Below are positions 45,346 through 55,743 of a stretch of DNA of 64,000 nt, piece after piece. Source of the DNA: Bacillota bacterium. Lineage in GTDB: Bacteria; Bacillota; SHA-98; UBA4971. The stretch is from the NCBI GenBank assembly GCA_014360195.1, contig JACIXY010000010.1, forward strand, positions 16,204-80,203, in the 5' to 3' direction. Under the pieces are notes generated by a model. That model made no database searches. It worked only from the letters and a program-made list of their open reading frames with translations, and had not been told where the DNA came from. The first letter of the stretch is position 1. The number at the start of each line of letters is the position of its first letter. Made by a program: the position numbers and the translations under genes.

Positions 45346-45434
45346 CGGGTTTTGTCGATGCGCTCCGCCAGGGCAGGGCCGGACCCATGCCCCGGTGCCG
45401 AGCTATCTCACCACTCATAACTCATGACCCATAC

Positions 45435-47540
45435 TCAGGCCGAGGATTCAGCGCTGCCGGGCTCGGGCTTCGCCTCCTCGCGATAGTCACACGTCTCCCT
45501 CACGCACGCGCGCAGCCTGCCCCCTCTCCCGCGCTTCACCAGAAACGCTCCGCACTTCGGGCAGGTGGCCTTCACCGGGGTGTACCACGTGGTGAATCGG
45601 CAGTCGGGGTACCTGCTGCAGCCGTAGAACTTCCTGCCCTTCCTGGTCCTTCGCTCGACCACCTCGGCGCCGCACTCGGGGCAGTTCACCCCGGTGGAGC
45701 GCACGATCTTCTTCGTGAACGTGCACTCGGGATATCCCTGGCACCCGAGAAATGTCCCAAACCTCCCGTGTTTTACCACCAGTGGGCGCCCGCACTCGGG
45801 GCACGTCTCCTCGGTAACCTCGTCCGGGATTTTGACGCGCCCCATGGTCTCTTCGGCGGCGCTCACGGTCTTCTGGAAGGGGACGTAAAACTCGTCGACC
45901 ACCCTCACCCAGTCAAGCTCGCCCTCGGCGATCCTGTCGAGCTGGCTCTCCATGTCCGCAGTGAACGCCACGTCGACCACCTGGGGGTAAACCTGCTTCA
46001 GGAGGTCCACAACCACGAATCCGAGCTGGGTGGGATGGAATCTCTTGTCCTCTAGCACCACATACCCGCGCCTCAGAATCGTGTCGATGATCGGTGCGTA
46101 AGTGCTGGGTCTACCAATGCCGTTTTCCTCCAGCGCCTTCACGAGGGAGGCCTCAGTGTATCGCGGAGGCGGCTCTGTAAAATGCTGAGCCGGCTCCAGC
46201 CGCACAAGGGTGAGAATCTCCCCCTCGCGCACCTCCGGGAGCCCCGGTTCCTCCTCCTTGCCGTTGTCGGTGGCTTCCTGATAGACCAGGGTAAACCCGG
46301 GGAACTGCACCCTTGAACCCGTGGCCCTGAACGTGTACCCCTTCGCCTGCACGTCGACGCTCATAGCGTCGAGCACGGCCGATTCCATCTGGCTCGCCAC
46401 GAACCTCTCCCAGATCAGCTTGTAGAGCCTGTACTGGTCGCGGGTGAGATAGGGCTTCACCTGGTCGGGCAGCCTCTCCACCGCCGTAGGGCGTATCGCC
46501 TCGTGGGCATCCTGGCTGGTGACCTTCGCGCGATACCGCCTTGGGTGACCAGGCACGTACTCCTGCCCGTAGGTCTTCACGATGAACGCCCTCGCGGCCT
46601 GCTCTGCCTCGACGGCAACACGCACCGAGTCGGTGCGGATATACGTGACAAGCCCGACGCTTCCCTCGTCGCCGAGTTGCAGGCCCTCGTAAAGCTGCTG
46701 GGCCACCTGCATGGTTTTCCGCGACCCGAATCCCAGCTTCCTCGAGGCCTCCTGCTGCAAGGTGCTCGTGGTGAACGGCGGCGCAGGATTTCGACGCCGC
46801 TCTTTCCTTGTGACCCGCGCCACCTGGTAGGTTGCGCCCGCGAGGTCGTCCAGAATGGATCTGGCCTCGCTCTCGTTGCAGACCTCGACTTTCTTTCCGC
46901 CGCGGAGCACGAGCTTCGCAGGAAACTCCCGCCCCTCGTCATGGGACCGAAGGTGGGCGGTGATCGACCAGTACTCCTGCGGCACATGCGCCTGTATCTC
47001 CCTTTCCCTGTCGCAGATGAGCCTTACGGCAACCGACTGGACCCTGCCGGCCGATAGCCCCCTCCGTACCTTCTTCCATAAAAGCGGGCTCAGGCTATAA
47101 CCCACCAGGCGGTCGAGCACCCGTCTCGCCTGCTGGGCATTCACCCGATCCATATCGATCGGCCTCGGACTTTCAAGCGCAGCCTTGATGGCAGGCCGCG
47201 TTATCTCATTGAACTCGATGCGGCATGGGCTCCCCGGGTCGATCCCCAGCACCTGCGTGAGGTGCCACGATATCGCCTCCCCTTCGCGATCGGGGTCGGT
47301 GGCCAGCAGCACGTCTTGCGCCGACTCCACCGCACCTTTGAGCTCGCGGATGATATCACTCCTGTCTTTGAGGACCACGTAGTGCGGCTCATAGCCGTCC
47401 TTCACGTCCACCCCGAGCCTGCTCTTGGGAAGGTCGCGCACGTGGCCCTTGGAGGCTTTCACCGTGTACCCTGGCCCGAGGAACTTCCCTATGGTCTTCG
47501 CCTTCGCTGGCGACTCAACTATCACAAGGGACTTCGGCAT
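45435..47540 (-). CDS. topA: DNA topoisomerase I
   Basis: 701 residues. TOPRIM domain SLVIVESPAKAKTIGKFLG, DPDREGEAISWHL, and active-site Tyr in VTYIRTDSVR. Three C-terminal zinc ribbons (CPECGRPL..., CPECGAEV..., CPKCGAFL...). Relaxes negative supercoils. ATG 47540 with GAGGAG upstream. Confidence 0.97.
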   Translation of the reverse strand: MPKSLVIVESPAKAKTIGKFLGPGYTVKASKGHVRDLPKSRLGVDVKDGYEPHYVVLKDRSDIIRELKGAVESAQDVLLATDPDREGEAISWHLTQVLGIDPGSPCRIEFNEITRPAIKAALESPRPIDMDRVNAQQARRVLDRLVGYSLSPLLWKKVRRGLSAGRVQSVAVRLICDREREIQAHVPQEYWSITAHLRSHDEGREFPAKLVLRGGKKVEVCNESEARSILDDLAGATYQVARVTRKERRRNPAPPFTTSTLQQEASRKLGFGSRKTMQVAQQLYEGLQLGDEGSVGLVTYIRTDSVRVAVEAEQAARAFIVKTYGQEYVPGHPRRYRAKVTSQDAHEAIRPTAVERLPDQVKPYLTRDQYRLYKLIWERFVASQMESAVLDAMSVDVQAKGYTFRATGSRVQFPGFTLVYQEATDNGKEEEPGLPEVREGEILTLVRLEPAQHFTEPPPRYTEASLVKALEENGIGRPSTYAPIIDTILRRGYVVLEDKRFHPTQLGFVVVDLLKQVYPQVVDVAFTADMESQLDRIAEGELDWVRVVDEFYVPFQKTVSAAEETMGRVKIPDEVTEETCPECGRPLVVKHGRFGTFLGCQGYPECTFTKKIVRSTGVNCPECGAEVVERRTRKGRKFYGCSRYPDCRFTTWYTPVKATCPKCGAFLVKRGRGGRLRACVRETCDYREEAKPEPGSAESSA

Positions 47541-47572
47541 CCTGACACTCCTCATCCATTCTGCACTCTCAC

Positions 47573-47941
47573 TCAGTGAAGCAGCCGGGGCTCTGGTCTT
47601 GCGTCTTCGTCTTCGTCCTCCGTGGCCTCGTCATCGCCGTCGCGGCCCTGGGCCTGGCCAAGGATCATGGCGACCCTCTCCCTGTCCTCTATGACGCTGG
47701 AGAGCACGAGCGCCATATCTGCGGCGTCGACCTCACCGGAATCGAACGCTGCCACGAGAAGGAGGGCCTCCTCGAGCTCATCGGGCCGCACAAGGCCTGC
47801 CTCCTGCAAAAAGGTGACAAGGCCCCATGCATCGACTGTTAGCTTCTGTCGCTCATCAGCGTTTAATACCCTCCGCGGACCCGGCGCGAGCCGGGACGTA
47901 CCGCGCGCTTGGTTGCGTCTCCTGCCGGCCACTTCAACCAC
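47573..47941 (-). CDS. short Smg/DUF494-like protein
   Basis: About 122 residues. The segment LNADERQKLTVDAWGLVTFL through the acidic tail resembles the C-terminal half of Smg (DUF494), and the position between dprA and topA is the classic place for that gene. The N-terminal half of Smg is missing, so it is a short variant or diverged. The GTG at 47941 overlaps the dprA stop by 8 bases. Function unknown. Confidence 0.65.
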   Translation of the reverse strand: MVEVAGRRRNQARGTSRLAPGPRRVLNADERQKLTVDAWGLVTFLQEAGLVRPDELEEALLLVAAFDSGEVDAADMALVLSSVIEDRERVAMILGQAQGRDGDDEATEDEDEDARPEPRLLH

Positions 47942-49034
47942 CTTCTTTCGAGCGTCGCACGTAACCGTCGAAAAAACGCTCGACAAGGCCCCGAAGCTCG
48001 AGGGACCCGAGGGCCACCGCGACATCTCGCGGGGCCAGCCCCGTCTCGTTTACTATATCATCTGCAGACGCTGGTGAGAAGCCCAGCGCCTCAAGGACCC
48101 TCTTCTCTCGGGCCGAGAGATGCGGGTTCCCTTCCCTCCCGCCCGAACGCCCCAGGTGAGATGGCTCGATCCCTAGCTCCTCGAGAATGTCGCCGATGCC
48201 CTCCACCAGCCTTGCGCCCTCTTTGATAAGGTGGTGGGTCCCGCGCGAGAGGGGGCTTCGGATGTCCCCGGGAACCGCGAAGACTTCGCGCCCCTGGTCA
48301 GCAGCGAACTTCGCTGTGATGAGGGCGCCGCTCCCCTCCCCGGCCTCTACTACCACAACACCCAGGGCGAGCCCGCTTATGATTCTATTGCGCGCGGGGA
48401 AGTTCTGCCCAAAAGGACGGGTGCCAAGAGAGCGTTCGCTCACCAGCGCCCCATTTCCTGCAATCTCGTGGGCGAGTTTTGCGTTCTCGGGCGGGTAGAC
48501 CACGTCGACCCCGCACCCGAGGACAGCAATGGTGCGCCCGCCGCTCTCCAGGGCGGCGCGGTGGGCCTCTGAGTCGATGCCCCGCGCCATCCCTGATACA
48601 ATCGTGAAACCCACGCCGGCCGCCTCGCCGGCGAGAAGGCGCGCCACTTGCCGGCCATAGCGACTGCCGTGTCTCGACCCCACGATGGCCAGGGAAAACC
48701 CGTCGGAGGGCAGGATTCCCCCTTTGATGTAGAGCACCGGGGGAGGATGGTCGATGCTGTGCAAACGCTCAGGATACCCAGGGTCAGAGGAAGTCACTAT
48801 GCTCACCCCGAGCTGGGCCGCCCTGCGAAGCTCCTCCCGAAGGAGCCTGCCGTCACGCAGGGCTACAATTCTCTGAGCCGTCACGGGGCCGATGCCTCCA
48901 ACGTTGCGCAGCGCGGCCTCGCTCGCCCAGAGCGCATCCCGCGCCGAGCCGAAGCGCTGGATGAGGTTGGCCAGCCTCGCCCCGCCTATAGTGCCCACCA
49001 GATTGAGGGCTATCGTGCACTCTCTCTCGTCCAT
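47934..49034 (-). CDS. dprA: DNA-processing protein A (DprA/Smf)
   Basis: 366 residues. Helix-hairpin-helix region at the N-terminus, Rossmann core with LAIVGSRHGSRYG, VSGMARGIDSEAHRAAL and GSGALITAKFAADQGREVFAVPG, and a C-terminal winged helix. Loads RecA on incoming single-stranded DNA in transformation. ATG 49034 after GGGTGGGGGA. Confidence 0.95.
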   Translation of the reverse strand: MDERECTIALNLVGTIGGARLANLIQRFGSARDALWASEAALRNVGGIGPVTAQRIVALRDGRLLREELRRAAQLGVSIVTSSDPGYPERLHSIDHPPPVLYIKGGILPSDGFSLAIVGSRHGSRYGRQVARLLAGEAAGVGFTIVSGMARGIDSEAHRAALESGGRTIAVLGCGVDVVYPPENAKLAHEIAGNGALVSERSLGTRPFGQNFPARNRIISGLALGVVVVEAGEGSGALITAKFAADQGREVFAVPGDIRSPLSRGTHHLIKEGARLVEGIGDILEELGIEPSHLGRSGGREGNPHLSAREKRVLEALGFSPASADDIVNETGLAPRDVAVALGSLELRGLVERFFDGYVRRSKEGG

Positions 49035-49060
49035 GCGTCCCCCACCCGCCACTGTCTCCT

Positions 49061-49255
49061 CAGTGAGGGTGCGTTAGTTCTCGTGCCTTTTCGAGTACGA
49101 CCGGGTTGCCAGTGATTGCACAAGGGGTGTCAAAATCCGGCCACTCGCCCCGCGGGCCGGATTTTGGCGAAGCACGCCCCGCTTGGGGTACCGCCCCCGA
49201 GTGCAGCACCGGCAACCCCTTCCAAAAGTCTGGGGCATTTCTGCACCCCACATAG
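49061..49255. repeat. R1 dispersed repeat, copy C (large-core subtype, complete)
   Basis: About 195 bases filling most of the dprA-yifB gap. Ends CAGTGAGGGTGCGTTAG and the complement of TATGTGGGGTGCAGAAAT. The inner arms GGGTTGCCAGTG and CACCGGCAACCCC enclose the larger core found also in copy D. Confidence 0.75.
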
Positions 49256-49289
49256 CCATTACGCAGAATGGCCCGCCAGATGCAACGTG

Positions 49290-50825
49290 CTATGCGATCT
49301 GTCCATGGATGGCGAAGGCCCTGTAGCTCACAGCCTCGCCGATGTGGTCTTCCTGCAAGAGATCGCTCCCCTCAAGGTCCGCAATGGTCCTCGCCACCTT
49401 CAACACCCTCGCGTGGGCCCGGGCTGAGAGCCCCAGCCTGGCACTGGCAGAGTATAGCAGCATCCTTGCCTCTCTGGACATACGGCAGAACTCCCGAATC
49501 TCGGCCGGCCTCATCTCCGCGTTGGTCCGAACGGGAAGTCCTGCAAACCTCTCCTCCTGCGCCTGCCTCGCCCTCATCACTCTCTCGCGCATCTCGGCGG
49601 AGGTTTCCCTGACTTGCCTCCTGTCGATCTCTTTCACATCCACCTTCCCCACGTGGATGTGAAGATCGACCCTGTCGAGGAGCGGCGCGGACAGATGCGC
49701 CAGGTATCTCTTCACCATCGCCGGGGTACAGGTGCACGCACCCGAGTCCGCACCACGCCCACATGGGCATGGGTTCATTGCTCCGACAAGCATGAACCTG
49801 GCCGGGAACGTGGCGATCCCACCCGCCCTCGAGACCGTGACGAAACCGTCTTCCAGGGGCTGCCTGAGCGCCTCGAGGGCGTGCCCCGCGAACTCCGGCA
49901 TCTCGTCGAGGAAGAGCACTCCCCGATGCGCCAGGGAGACTTCCCCTGGTTTGGGCACCCGGCCTCCGCCGATGAGCCCGGCTAACGATATGCTGTGGTG
50001 GGGGTCTCTAAAGGGCCGCTCCGACACAATGCTGACACCTGCCGGAAGGCGCCCGGCGGCGCTATAGACTTTCGTTACCTCGAGTGCCTCATCCCACGTC
50101 AGCGGAGGCAGAATCGAGGGTAACCGCCGGGCAAGCATGGTCTTGCCCGCCCCCGGAGGGCCCACCATCAGCACGTTGTGTCCACCGGCCGCGGCTACTT
50201 CCAGGGCACGCCTCGCGTGATCCTGTCCCAAGACATCCGCGAAGTCGAGACCCTGCCCCGCCTGTGTCCCCCGGGGAAAGCAACACCCTGTCGCCGGGGT
50301 CTTGCTAATGCAAAGCGCCCCTGAGAGATGGCCCACCGCCTCAGCAAGCGTACCCACCCCGTAAACATCGAGGCCGTCCACGAGGGCCGCCTCCCCCGCG
50401 TTCTCCCGCGCGACCATCATCCTCGCAAACCCCGCGGACCTCGCAGCAAGGGCAATGGAGAGCACGCCGGCTGTGCCCCGCACCTGGCCATCCAGCGAAA
50501 GCTCCCCTGCGAACATGTAGCTTTCCACGGCAAGCGGGGCGATCTCGCCGGTCGCGGCCAGAATGCCCACTGCGATGGCGAGGTCGAAACAGGCTCCCTC
50601 CTTTCGGATCATGGCGGGCGCCAGGTTGACGGTGATCCTGCGGAGGGGGAACTCAAACCCTGAGTTCCTGAGCGCAGCCCTCACCCGCTCCCGGGACTCC
50701 CGGATGGCGGTGTCAGGTAGCCCGACCACTTCGAAGGATGGAAGACCCGCCGACACATCGACCTCCACGTACACCGGATATCCGTCGATACCGAGGACGG
50801 CCCCGCTCGGCACTTTCGCGAGCAC
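49290..50825 (-). CDS. YifB/ComM-family Mg-chelatase-like AAA ATPase
   Basis: 511 residues. N-terminal Lon-like fold (VEVDVSAGLPSFEVVGLPDTA), Walker A GPPGAGKTM, Walker B GVLFLDEMPEF, and the C-terminal Mg-chelatase domain with CPCGRGADSGACTC. ComM is a branch-migration helicase in transformation elsewhere; with dprA next to it a competence role is plausible. GTG 50825 after GGGAGGTGAG; the longer frame reads through yraN. Confidence 0.94.
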   Translation of the reverse strand: MLAKVPSGAVLGIDGYPVYVEVDVSAGLPSFEVVGLPDTAIRESRERVRAALRNSGFEFPLRRITVNLAPAMIRKEGACFDLAIAVGILAATGEIAPLAVESYMFAGELSLDGQVRGTAGVLSIALAARSAGFARMMVARENAGEAALVDGLDVYGVGTLAEAVGHLSGALCISKTPATGCCFPRGTQAGQGLDFADVLGQDHARRALEVAAAGGHNVLMVGPPGAGKTMLARRLPSILPPLTWDEALEVTKVYSAAGRLPAGVSIVSERPFRDPHHSISLAGLIGGGRVPKPGEVSLAHRGVLFLDEMPEFAGHALEALRQPLEDGFVTVSRAGGIATFPARFMLVGAMNPCPCGRGADSGACTCTPAMVKRYLAHLSAPLLDRVDLHIHVGKVDVKEIDRRQVRETSAEMRERVMRARQAQEERFAGLPVRTNAEMRPAEIREFCRMSREARMLLYSASARLGLSARAHARVLKVARTIADLEGSDLLQEDHIGEAVSYRAFAIHGQIA

Positions 50826-50830
50826 GCGCC

Positions 50831-51202
50831 TCACCTCCCGCAGTCGAAAGCGCCCTTTATGAGGGACACCGCCGGGGGACCAAAGCGAGGAAGGTCGACG
50901 GCCACAACATCGAACCGGCACTCGACCCCGGTCATCCCGCGGCTTGCCATGTAGGCGAGCGCCGTCTTCACCATCCGTCGCCGCTTGCTCGCCGTAATCT
51001 GTTCGACGGCTGCGCCGAACGGGCCCGGCCTTCTGGCCTTGACTTCGACAAAAACGACGGTCTTCCCGTCGCGCGCCACAATGTCGATCTCCCCGGCCCT
51101 CCAACGAAAGTTGCGTTCCAGCACCTCGAAACCGATGGACTCGAGGTACCTTGCGGCGATATCCTCGCCTGCAGCTCCTATGTTGCTGTGAATTGTGAAC
51201 AC
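50831..51202 (-). CDS. YraN/UPF0102 endonuclease-like protein
   Basis: About 123 residues. PD-(D/E)XK-like core: GEDIAARYLESIGFEVLERN, GEIDIVARDG and VFVEVKARR. Function unknown, conserved next to rnhB and yifB. GTG 51202 preferred (GAGGAG 8 bases upstream) over 51211. Confidence 0.93.
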   Translation of the reverse strand: MFTIHSNIGAAGEDIAARYLESIGFEVLERNFRWRAGEIDIVARDGKTVVFVEVKARRPGPFGAAVEQITASKRRRMVKTALAYMASRGMTGVECRFDVVAVDLPRFGPPAVSLIKGAFDCGR

Positions 51203-51297
51203 AGAGCACACTCCTCTACCATGGATTCCCAGAGGAATATTTTCTCCATGCCTTTGGATTTTCCTGCCATATGTGGGAGGTCAAATGGCAAATCATG

Positions 51298-51963
51298 CTA
51301 TAGCCCGAGATCCGGGCCAAAGCTGGGCTGTTGTGCGAGGATATTCCTGAGGAACGTCTTTCTGTGCAACGGGCACGGCCCATGCTTCAGTATGGCTGCA
51401 ACGTGCTCCCGCGTGCAGTAGCCTTTATGGGACCGGATGTGATATTGAGGATACTCCTCATCCCAGACCTCGCACATCCTGTCCCTGGTGACCTTGGCGA
51501 TGATGGATGCGGCCGCAATGGTCTGGGAAAGCGCGTCTCCATGCACAACTGCGGTCTGAGGAATTGGCGCAGGCACTACCTCAGCGTCAACGAGAAGGTA
51601 GTCGGGGATGATGCCGAGGTTGTCTACGGCCCTCTTCATCGCGAGCCTGGCGGCTTGCTTTATGTTGATGCGGTCTACGGTCTCCGCGTCCACAACCCCG
51701 ATTCCCACGGCAAGGGCCCTCTTCATGATGACATCGTAGAGCGCCTCCCGCCTCTTCGCCGAGAGGGCCTTGGAGTCGCGAACCCCGTCAAGGCAGGTTC
51801 CCGGCCTTAACACAACGGCCGCGGCAACCACCGATGCAAGGAGCGCCCCGCGGCCGGCCTCGTCTATCCCAGCTACTGCGACGTAGCCCTGGCTCCAGAG
51901 GCGCCGCTCGTACGCAAGAAAGTCCTCGCCGCCCGGCGATGGAACTGCGGAAACGGCAATCAC
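51298..51963 (-). CDS. rnhB: ribonuclease HII
   Basis: 221 residues. GIDEAGRG (catalytic Asp-Glu), DSKALS and the later Asp complete the DEDD set; SHKGYCTREH is the family C-terminal motif. The usual PLAG after GIDEAGRG is ALLA here. Removes ribonucleotides from DNA. The GTG start overlaps rbgA by four bases. Confidence 0.95.
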   Translation of the reverse strand: MIAVSAVPSPGGEDFLAYERRLWSQGYVAVAGIDEAGRGALLASVVAAAVVLRPGTCLDGVRDSKALSAKRREALYDVIMKRALAVGIGVVDAETVDRINIKQAARLAMKRAVDNLGIIPDYLLVDAEVVPAPIPQTAVVHGDALSQTIAAASIIAKVTRDRMCEVWDEEYPQYHIRSHKGYCTREHVAAILKHGPCPLHRKTFLRNILAQQPSFGPDLGL

Positions 51964-52826
51964 GTTGAATCACCGCCCCCGGGCGCCGGGTCGAGGGTCA
52001 CCCTTCCGAGAAGCCCCTTGCGGAAATCGGACAGCACCACGGCGCCCGCACGGGCGAGGTCCACCACCCCGCCGGGCCCGAGACAGCCCCGTTTTCTGCC
52101 GACTATCTCGAGCAGCTCTCGCCCGCTAAGCGACCGCACGTCCTCCGCCTTGAGGCGGGACGCAAGAGCGTCGGGCCCCTTCTCCCTGAGCACATCCAAC
52201 AACCGCTCGGCCACATCTGCGGGGTCGAAGCTTTCGTCGCCGATGGCGCCCGTTGCTGCAAGCTTGAACATGGCGGCGGGGTCGTCCGCGCGCGGCCAAA
52301 GAACCCCTGGAGTGTCCAGGAGTTCTATGCCCCTGCCAACGGTTATCCACTGCTTGCCGCGGGTGATCCCGGGCCTCGCACCTGTTTTCGCCGACCTCCG
52401 GCCGGCTATCCTGTTCACAAGGGACGACTTGCCCACGTTAGGGATGCCGATGACCATGGCCCTAACAGCGCGCATCCTGCGCCCTCTGGATGCCAACCTC
52501 AGCATTATCTGGCCCGCCACCGACGAGCAGGCCTCCACTACCGCTTCAACGCCCTCCCCGGTCTCGGCGTTCACGGCGTAGCAAAATGGCTCGCGAGAGC
52601 GGAGCGCAGCGAGCCACTTGCCAGTTTCAACCGGGTTCGCCAGATCCTCCTTGGCGAGAACAACGACCCTCGCTCTGTCCCCGACGATCCAGGCAATCTC
52701 CGGGTTCCTGCTGGTATCGGGGATCCGCGCGTCCAGGACCTCTATCACCACGTCTATCCCCGCCAGGTTTCGCTTGATGGCTTGCCTGGCTTTGGCCATG
52801 TGACCGGGAAACCAAGAGAGCATCAT
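51960..52826 (-). CDS. rbgA: ribosome biogenesis GTPase RbgA (YlqF)
   Basis: 288 residues. Circularly permuted GTPase: AKEDLANP (G4-type) before GIPNVGKSSLVNRI (G1) and DTPGVLWPR (G3). WFPGHMAKARQAIK at the N-terminus. Late 50S assembly factor. ATG overlaps the lepB stop (ATGA). Confidence 0.96.
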   Translation of the reverse strand: MMLSWFPGHMAKARQAIKRNLAGIDVVIEVLDARIPDTSRNPEIAWIVGDRARVVVLAKEDLANPVETGKWLAALRSREPFCYAVNAETGEGVEAVVEACSSVAGQIMLRLASRGRRMRAVRAMVIGIPNVGKSSLVNRIAGRRSAKTGARPGITRGKQWITVGRGIELLDTPGVLWPRADDPAAMFKLAATGAIGDESFDPADVAERLLDVLREKGPDALASRLKAEDVRSLSGRELLEIVGRKRGCLGPGGVVDLARAGAVVLSDFRKGLLGRVTLDPAPGGGDST

Positions 52827-53731
52827 TTCACAATAGCTCCAGCCCCGAGCTTCGGTGTCCGCACGAGCCCGATCTCCCCGGGCGGCCACCATGTTACGAA
52901 AGCTTTCCCTACAATGTTGGCCCTCGGAACGAAGCCCACGTCTGGAAAGCGTGAGTCATCGCTGTTGTTGCGGTTGTCTCCCAGGACAAAGTAGTGTCCG
53001 GGAGGCACGACCTCTGGACCGAAGGTGCCGAACGTGAGGTCCATGGTGTAGTCTTCCTCAAGAACCTGGCCGTTCAGGATGACATGCCCGTCCCGCACCT
53101 CGACGATGTCGCCCGGCACCCCGATGATACGCTTGATGAACTTCCGCTTCGGATTAGCGGGGTACCTGAACACCACCACGTCGCCCCTTTGCGGCTCCTT
53201 GAACCGGTACACAAGCTTGTTCACAAGCAGCCTCTCGCGGTTATGGAGGCTCGGCTCCATGCTCGAACCCTCGACCACGAAGGACTGGGCGATGAAGGTG
53301 ATGATAAACGCCGCGAGGACGATGGCGATGGCGAACGCCTGGACGTACTCGAGGATTTCGGACCTCAGCGCAGGCGAAATGATGGGCTTTGCCACAGGCG
53401 TCGCCGGTTCACAAGGTGCCGTACCGGGACACGCTTCAGCCCACGCCCCGGCTGCCGGCATCTCCTGGCCGCAATCGCACTCCCCTGCGCATTCGGGTCG
53501 CCCGGCACGTGCGTCGCCGGCACGTACACCAACACACAGCCGCTCAGCGGGCGCATCCTCCCCTTCAGCCCCTATCGCCTGCCCGGCGTCCTCACCGGAG
53601 CAGGCATCCTGGGGCTGTCCCGTGTCCATTGGTGCCCCTGCACGCTGCTCGCCTTCCGTCAGTTCTCTTGCGGCAACCGTAGGAGAGCCTTCCGCAGCGG
53701 TCTCCTTCAGATGACCCATCTCGGAGGTCAC
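52823..53731 (-). CDS. lepB: signal peptidase I with Cys-rich N-terminal extension
   Basis: 302 residues. One membrane helix (about 131-150), catalytic Ser157 in EGSSMEPSL, catalytic Lys in [13 protein letters not shown], and [11 protein letters not shown]. Cleaves signal peptides outside the membrane. The first 115 residues, predicted cytoplasmic, are low-complexity and contain seven cysteines (44, 66, 81, 85, 87, 101, 107), which is not usual for LepB. The GTG start overlaps the rplS stop. Confidence 0.95.
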   Translation of the reverse strand: MTSEMGHLKETAAEGSPTVAARELTEGEQRAGAPMDTGQPQDACSGEDAGQAIGAEGEDAPAERLCVGVRAGDARAGRPECAGECDCGQEMPAAGAWAEACPGTAPCEPATPVAKPIISPALRSEILEYVQAFAIAIVLAAFIITFIAQSFVVEGSSMEPSLHNRERLLVNKLVYRFKEPQRGDVVVFRYPANPKRKFIKRIIGVPGDIVEVRDGHVILNGQVLEEDYTMDLTFGTFGPEVVPPGHYFVLGDNRNNSDDSRFPDVGFVPRANIVGKAFVTWWPPGEIGLVRTPKLGAGAIVK

Positions 53732-54075
53732 TTTCTGTCCGCCTCTTTCACCCTCGCAGCCTTACCGACACGCTCTCTCAGGTAGTACAGCTTCGCGCGC
53801 CTCACTTTGCCCTCGCGCACGACTTCAATCTTGCTGAGCCTCGGCGAGTGCAGCGGGAACGTCCGTTCAACTCCTATACCCGCAGATACCTTGCGCACGG
53901 TGAAGGTCTCGCGGATCCCTGTGCCCTTGCGGGCGATCACCACGCCTTCGAATACCTGGATCCTCTCTCTGCCACCCTCGATGACCTTTACATGGACCCT
54001 CACGGTATCGCCGGGTTTAAACTGCGGGATATCCTCGCGCATCTGCTCGCGCTCTATAGTATCTATGATGTTCAT
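53728..54075 (-). CDS. rplS: 50S ribosomal protein L19
   Basis: 115 residues; conserved [30 protein letters not shown] and [22 protein letters not shown] 54075 with GGAGGAT upstream; frame extends to 54114. Confidence 0.97.
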   Translation of the reverse strand: MNIIDTIEREQMREDIPQFKPGDTVRVHVKVIEGGRERIQVFEGVVIARKGTGIRETFTVRKVSAGIGVERTFPLHSPRLSKIEVVREGKVRRAKLYYLRERVGKAARVKEADRK

Positions 54076-54170
54076 TGTCCGGGATCCTCCCTCCAGAGTG
54101 GACGCGCAAGGCACTCTGCAGCCTGCGTTCGTTCAACAACGGTGATTATATCATACGGCTCAAGCCGGGT

Positions 54171-54929
54171 TCAACACCGGCCTTCCCCGGTTCCCCCAGC
54201 CTTATCCCGCTTTATCTCCTCGAGGAGCCGCAGGTCCTCCGGCGTAAGGCTCGCCTTACGAAGGAGGTCCGGGCGCCTCTCGAGGGTCCTCGCAAGCGCC
54301 TCTTTTCGCCGCCAGATCCTCACCTTCTCATGGTCACCCGAGACCAGCACTTCCGGCACGGTCATGCCCCTGAACTCCCGTGGTCTCGTGTATTGAGGAT
54401 AGTCGAGAAGCCCGCTGGTAAATGACTCTGCGGCCACGGACTCCTCATCGAGCACCCCAGGGATAAGCCTCGTCAGTGCGTCTATGACAACCATCGCCGG
54501 CAGTTCGCCCCCGGTCAGGATGTAATCTCCGATGGATATCTCTTCGTGAACAAGGGCCTGTCTCACCCGCTCGTCAACGCCCTCGTAGTGTCCACATATG
54601 AACACGAGGTGGCGCTCCTGGGCAAGTCGCATCGCCATCTGCTGGGTGAACACGCTCCCCTGGGGGCTCATGAGGATCACCCGGCCGGGCTCGGCCACGT
54701 CGCCCATGACATGCTCGACAGCGGCGAAGACGGGCTCTGGCTTCATGACCATGCCTGCCCCTCCGCCGAAGGGGTAATCGTCCGTGACCTTGTGCTTGTC
54801 CCGGGTGAACTCCCGTATATCGTGGATGTGGATCTCCACAAGCCCGCGTTCCCTAGCACGTGCGACAATGCTCTCGGACAGCGGCCCGGAGAACATTCCC
54901 GGGAAAAGCGTGAGCACGTCGATCCTCAA
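54171..54929 (-). CDS. trmD: tRNA (guanine-37-N1) methyltransferase
   Basis: 252 residues. SPOUT knot with [13 protein letters not shown] and [19 protein letters not shown], plus [20 protein letters not shown] start. Downstream of rimM by 10 bases. Confidence 0.97.
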   Translation of the reverse strand: MRIDVLTLFPGMFSGPLSESIVARARERGLVEIHIHDIREFTRDKHKVTDDYPFGGGAGMVMKPEPVFAAVEHVMGDVAEPGRVILMSPQGSVFTQQMAMRLAQERHLVFICGHYEGVDERVRQALVHEEISIGDYILTGGELPAMVVIDALTRLIPGVLDEESVAAESFTSGLLDYPQYTRPREFRGMTVPEVLVSGDHEKVRIWRRKEALARTLERRPDLLRKASLTPEDLRLLEEIKRDKAGGTGEGRC

Positions 54930-54939
54930 CGCCAGCCAC

Positions 54940-55464
54940 CTACTCCAAGCCCGGAATGAGCTCGATGGTCATCTCGCCGCGCTCGAGATCTATGTTCTTC
55001 ACGATCTCACGCACTGCCGGCACCAGGATGGTCCTGCCCCGGCAACCTCCGGACGTTTGGGTCTCCACCTCATAGATGTCGTTGGCAACCCCGCGGATGA
55101 CCCGCGTCACCTTCCCGAGGTGACGACCTTCTGTGGTAACCACGTCTAGGCCTTCTATCTCGTGGAAGTAATACCGCCCCGGCTCGAGCGGCACGACCTC
55201 CGACCGTGGAACCTCCAGGATGGCGCCGCGCAGCTTCTCGGCATCGTCCATAGAGTCCACCCCGGCGAACTTTATGACGACGAAACCCCGATGCTGCCGC
55301 GCAGCTTCGACATCGAGGGTCGCAACGCTCTCGCCCTTGCGAACCCGAAGGCGGAGAGGTGGTTTGAACCGGTCCGGAAAATCGGTGAGCGGCAGGGCCC
55401 TGACCTCCCCCCGAATGCCCTGGGGAGCGGTCACCTGGGCAACCGCAATGAACTCAATGGTCAT
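54940..55464 (-). CDS. rimM: 16S rRNA processing protein RimM
   Basis: 174 residues. N-terminal [20 protein letters not shown] and PRC-barrel with [13 protein letters not shown]. 30S maturation factor that binds S19. Confidence 0.95.
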   Translation of the reverse strand: MTIEFIAVAQVTAPQGIRGEVRALPLTDFPDRFKPPLRLRVRKGESVATLDVEAARQHRGFVVIKFAGVDSMDDAEKLRGAILEVPRSEVVPLEPGRYYFHEIEGLDVVTTEGRHLGKVTRVIRGVANDIYEVETQTSGGCRGRTILVPAVREIVKNIDLERGEMTIELIPGLE

Positions 55465-55512
55465 CTTGGCCGAAAAGTCTCCTGACGGATACGTGGGCAG
55501 GAGAAAACGGGG

Positions 55513-55743
55513 TCACACGATCTCCACGGTGACCTTCTTCCCCTGCCGTGCGCCCACGGACCTCACGATGGTCCTCATGGCCTTGGCAGTCCTGCCGGCC
55601 CTCCCGATGAGCTTGCCCTTCTCTTCCGGGTCGCAGGACACCTCGTACACGGTATATCCGTCGGCGCTCGGGACATTCTCGACCTTCACTGCGTCCGGGT
55701 TATCCACGAGGCTCCTCGCGATGAACTCAACAAGCCGCTTCAT
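55513..55743 (-). CDS. KH-domain RNA-binding protein (KhpA/YlqC)
   Basis: 76 residues; KH GxxG loop in [18 protein letters not shown]. Forms RNA-binding KhpAB complexes in relatives. Overlaps the rpsP stop by four bases. Confidence 0.94.
   Translation of the reverse strand: MKRLVEFIARSLVDNPDAVKVENVPSADGYTVYEVSCDPEEKGKLIGRAGRTAKAMRTIVRSVGARQGKKVTVEIV

Noticed and set aside
50826..51209. N-terminal 128 residues of the long yifB frame
   Set aside because: They overlap yraN in another frame and do not resemble YifB; the GTG at 50825 has a good ribosome site.
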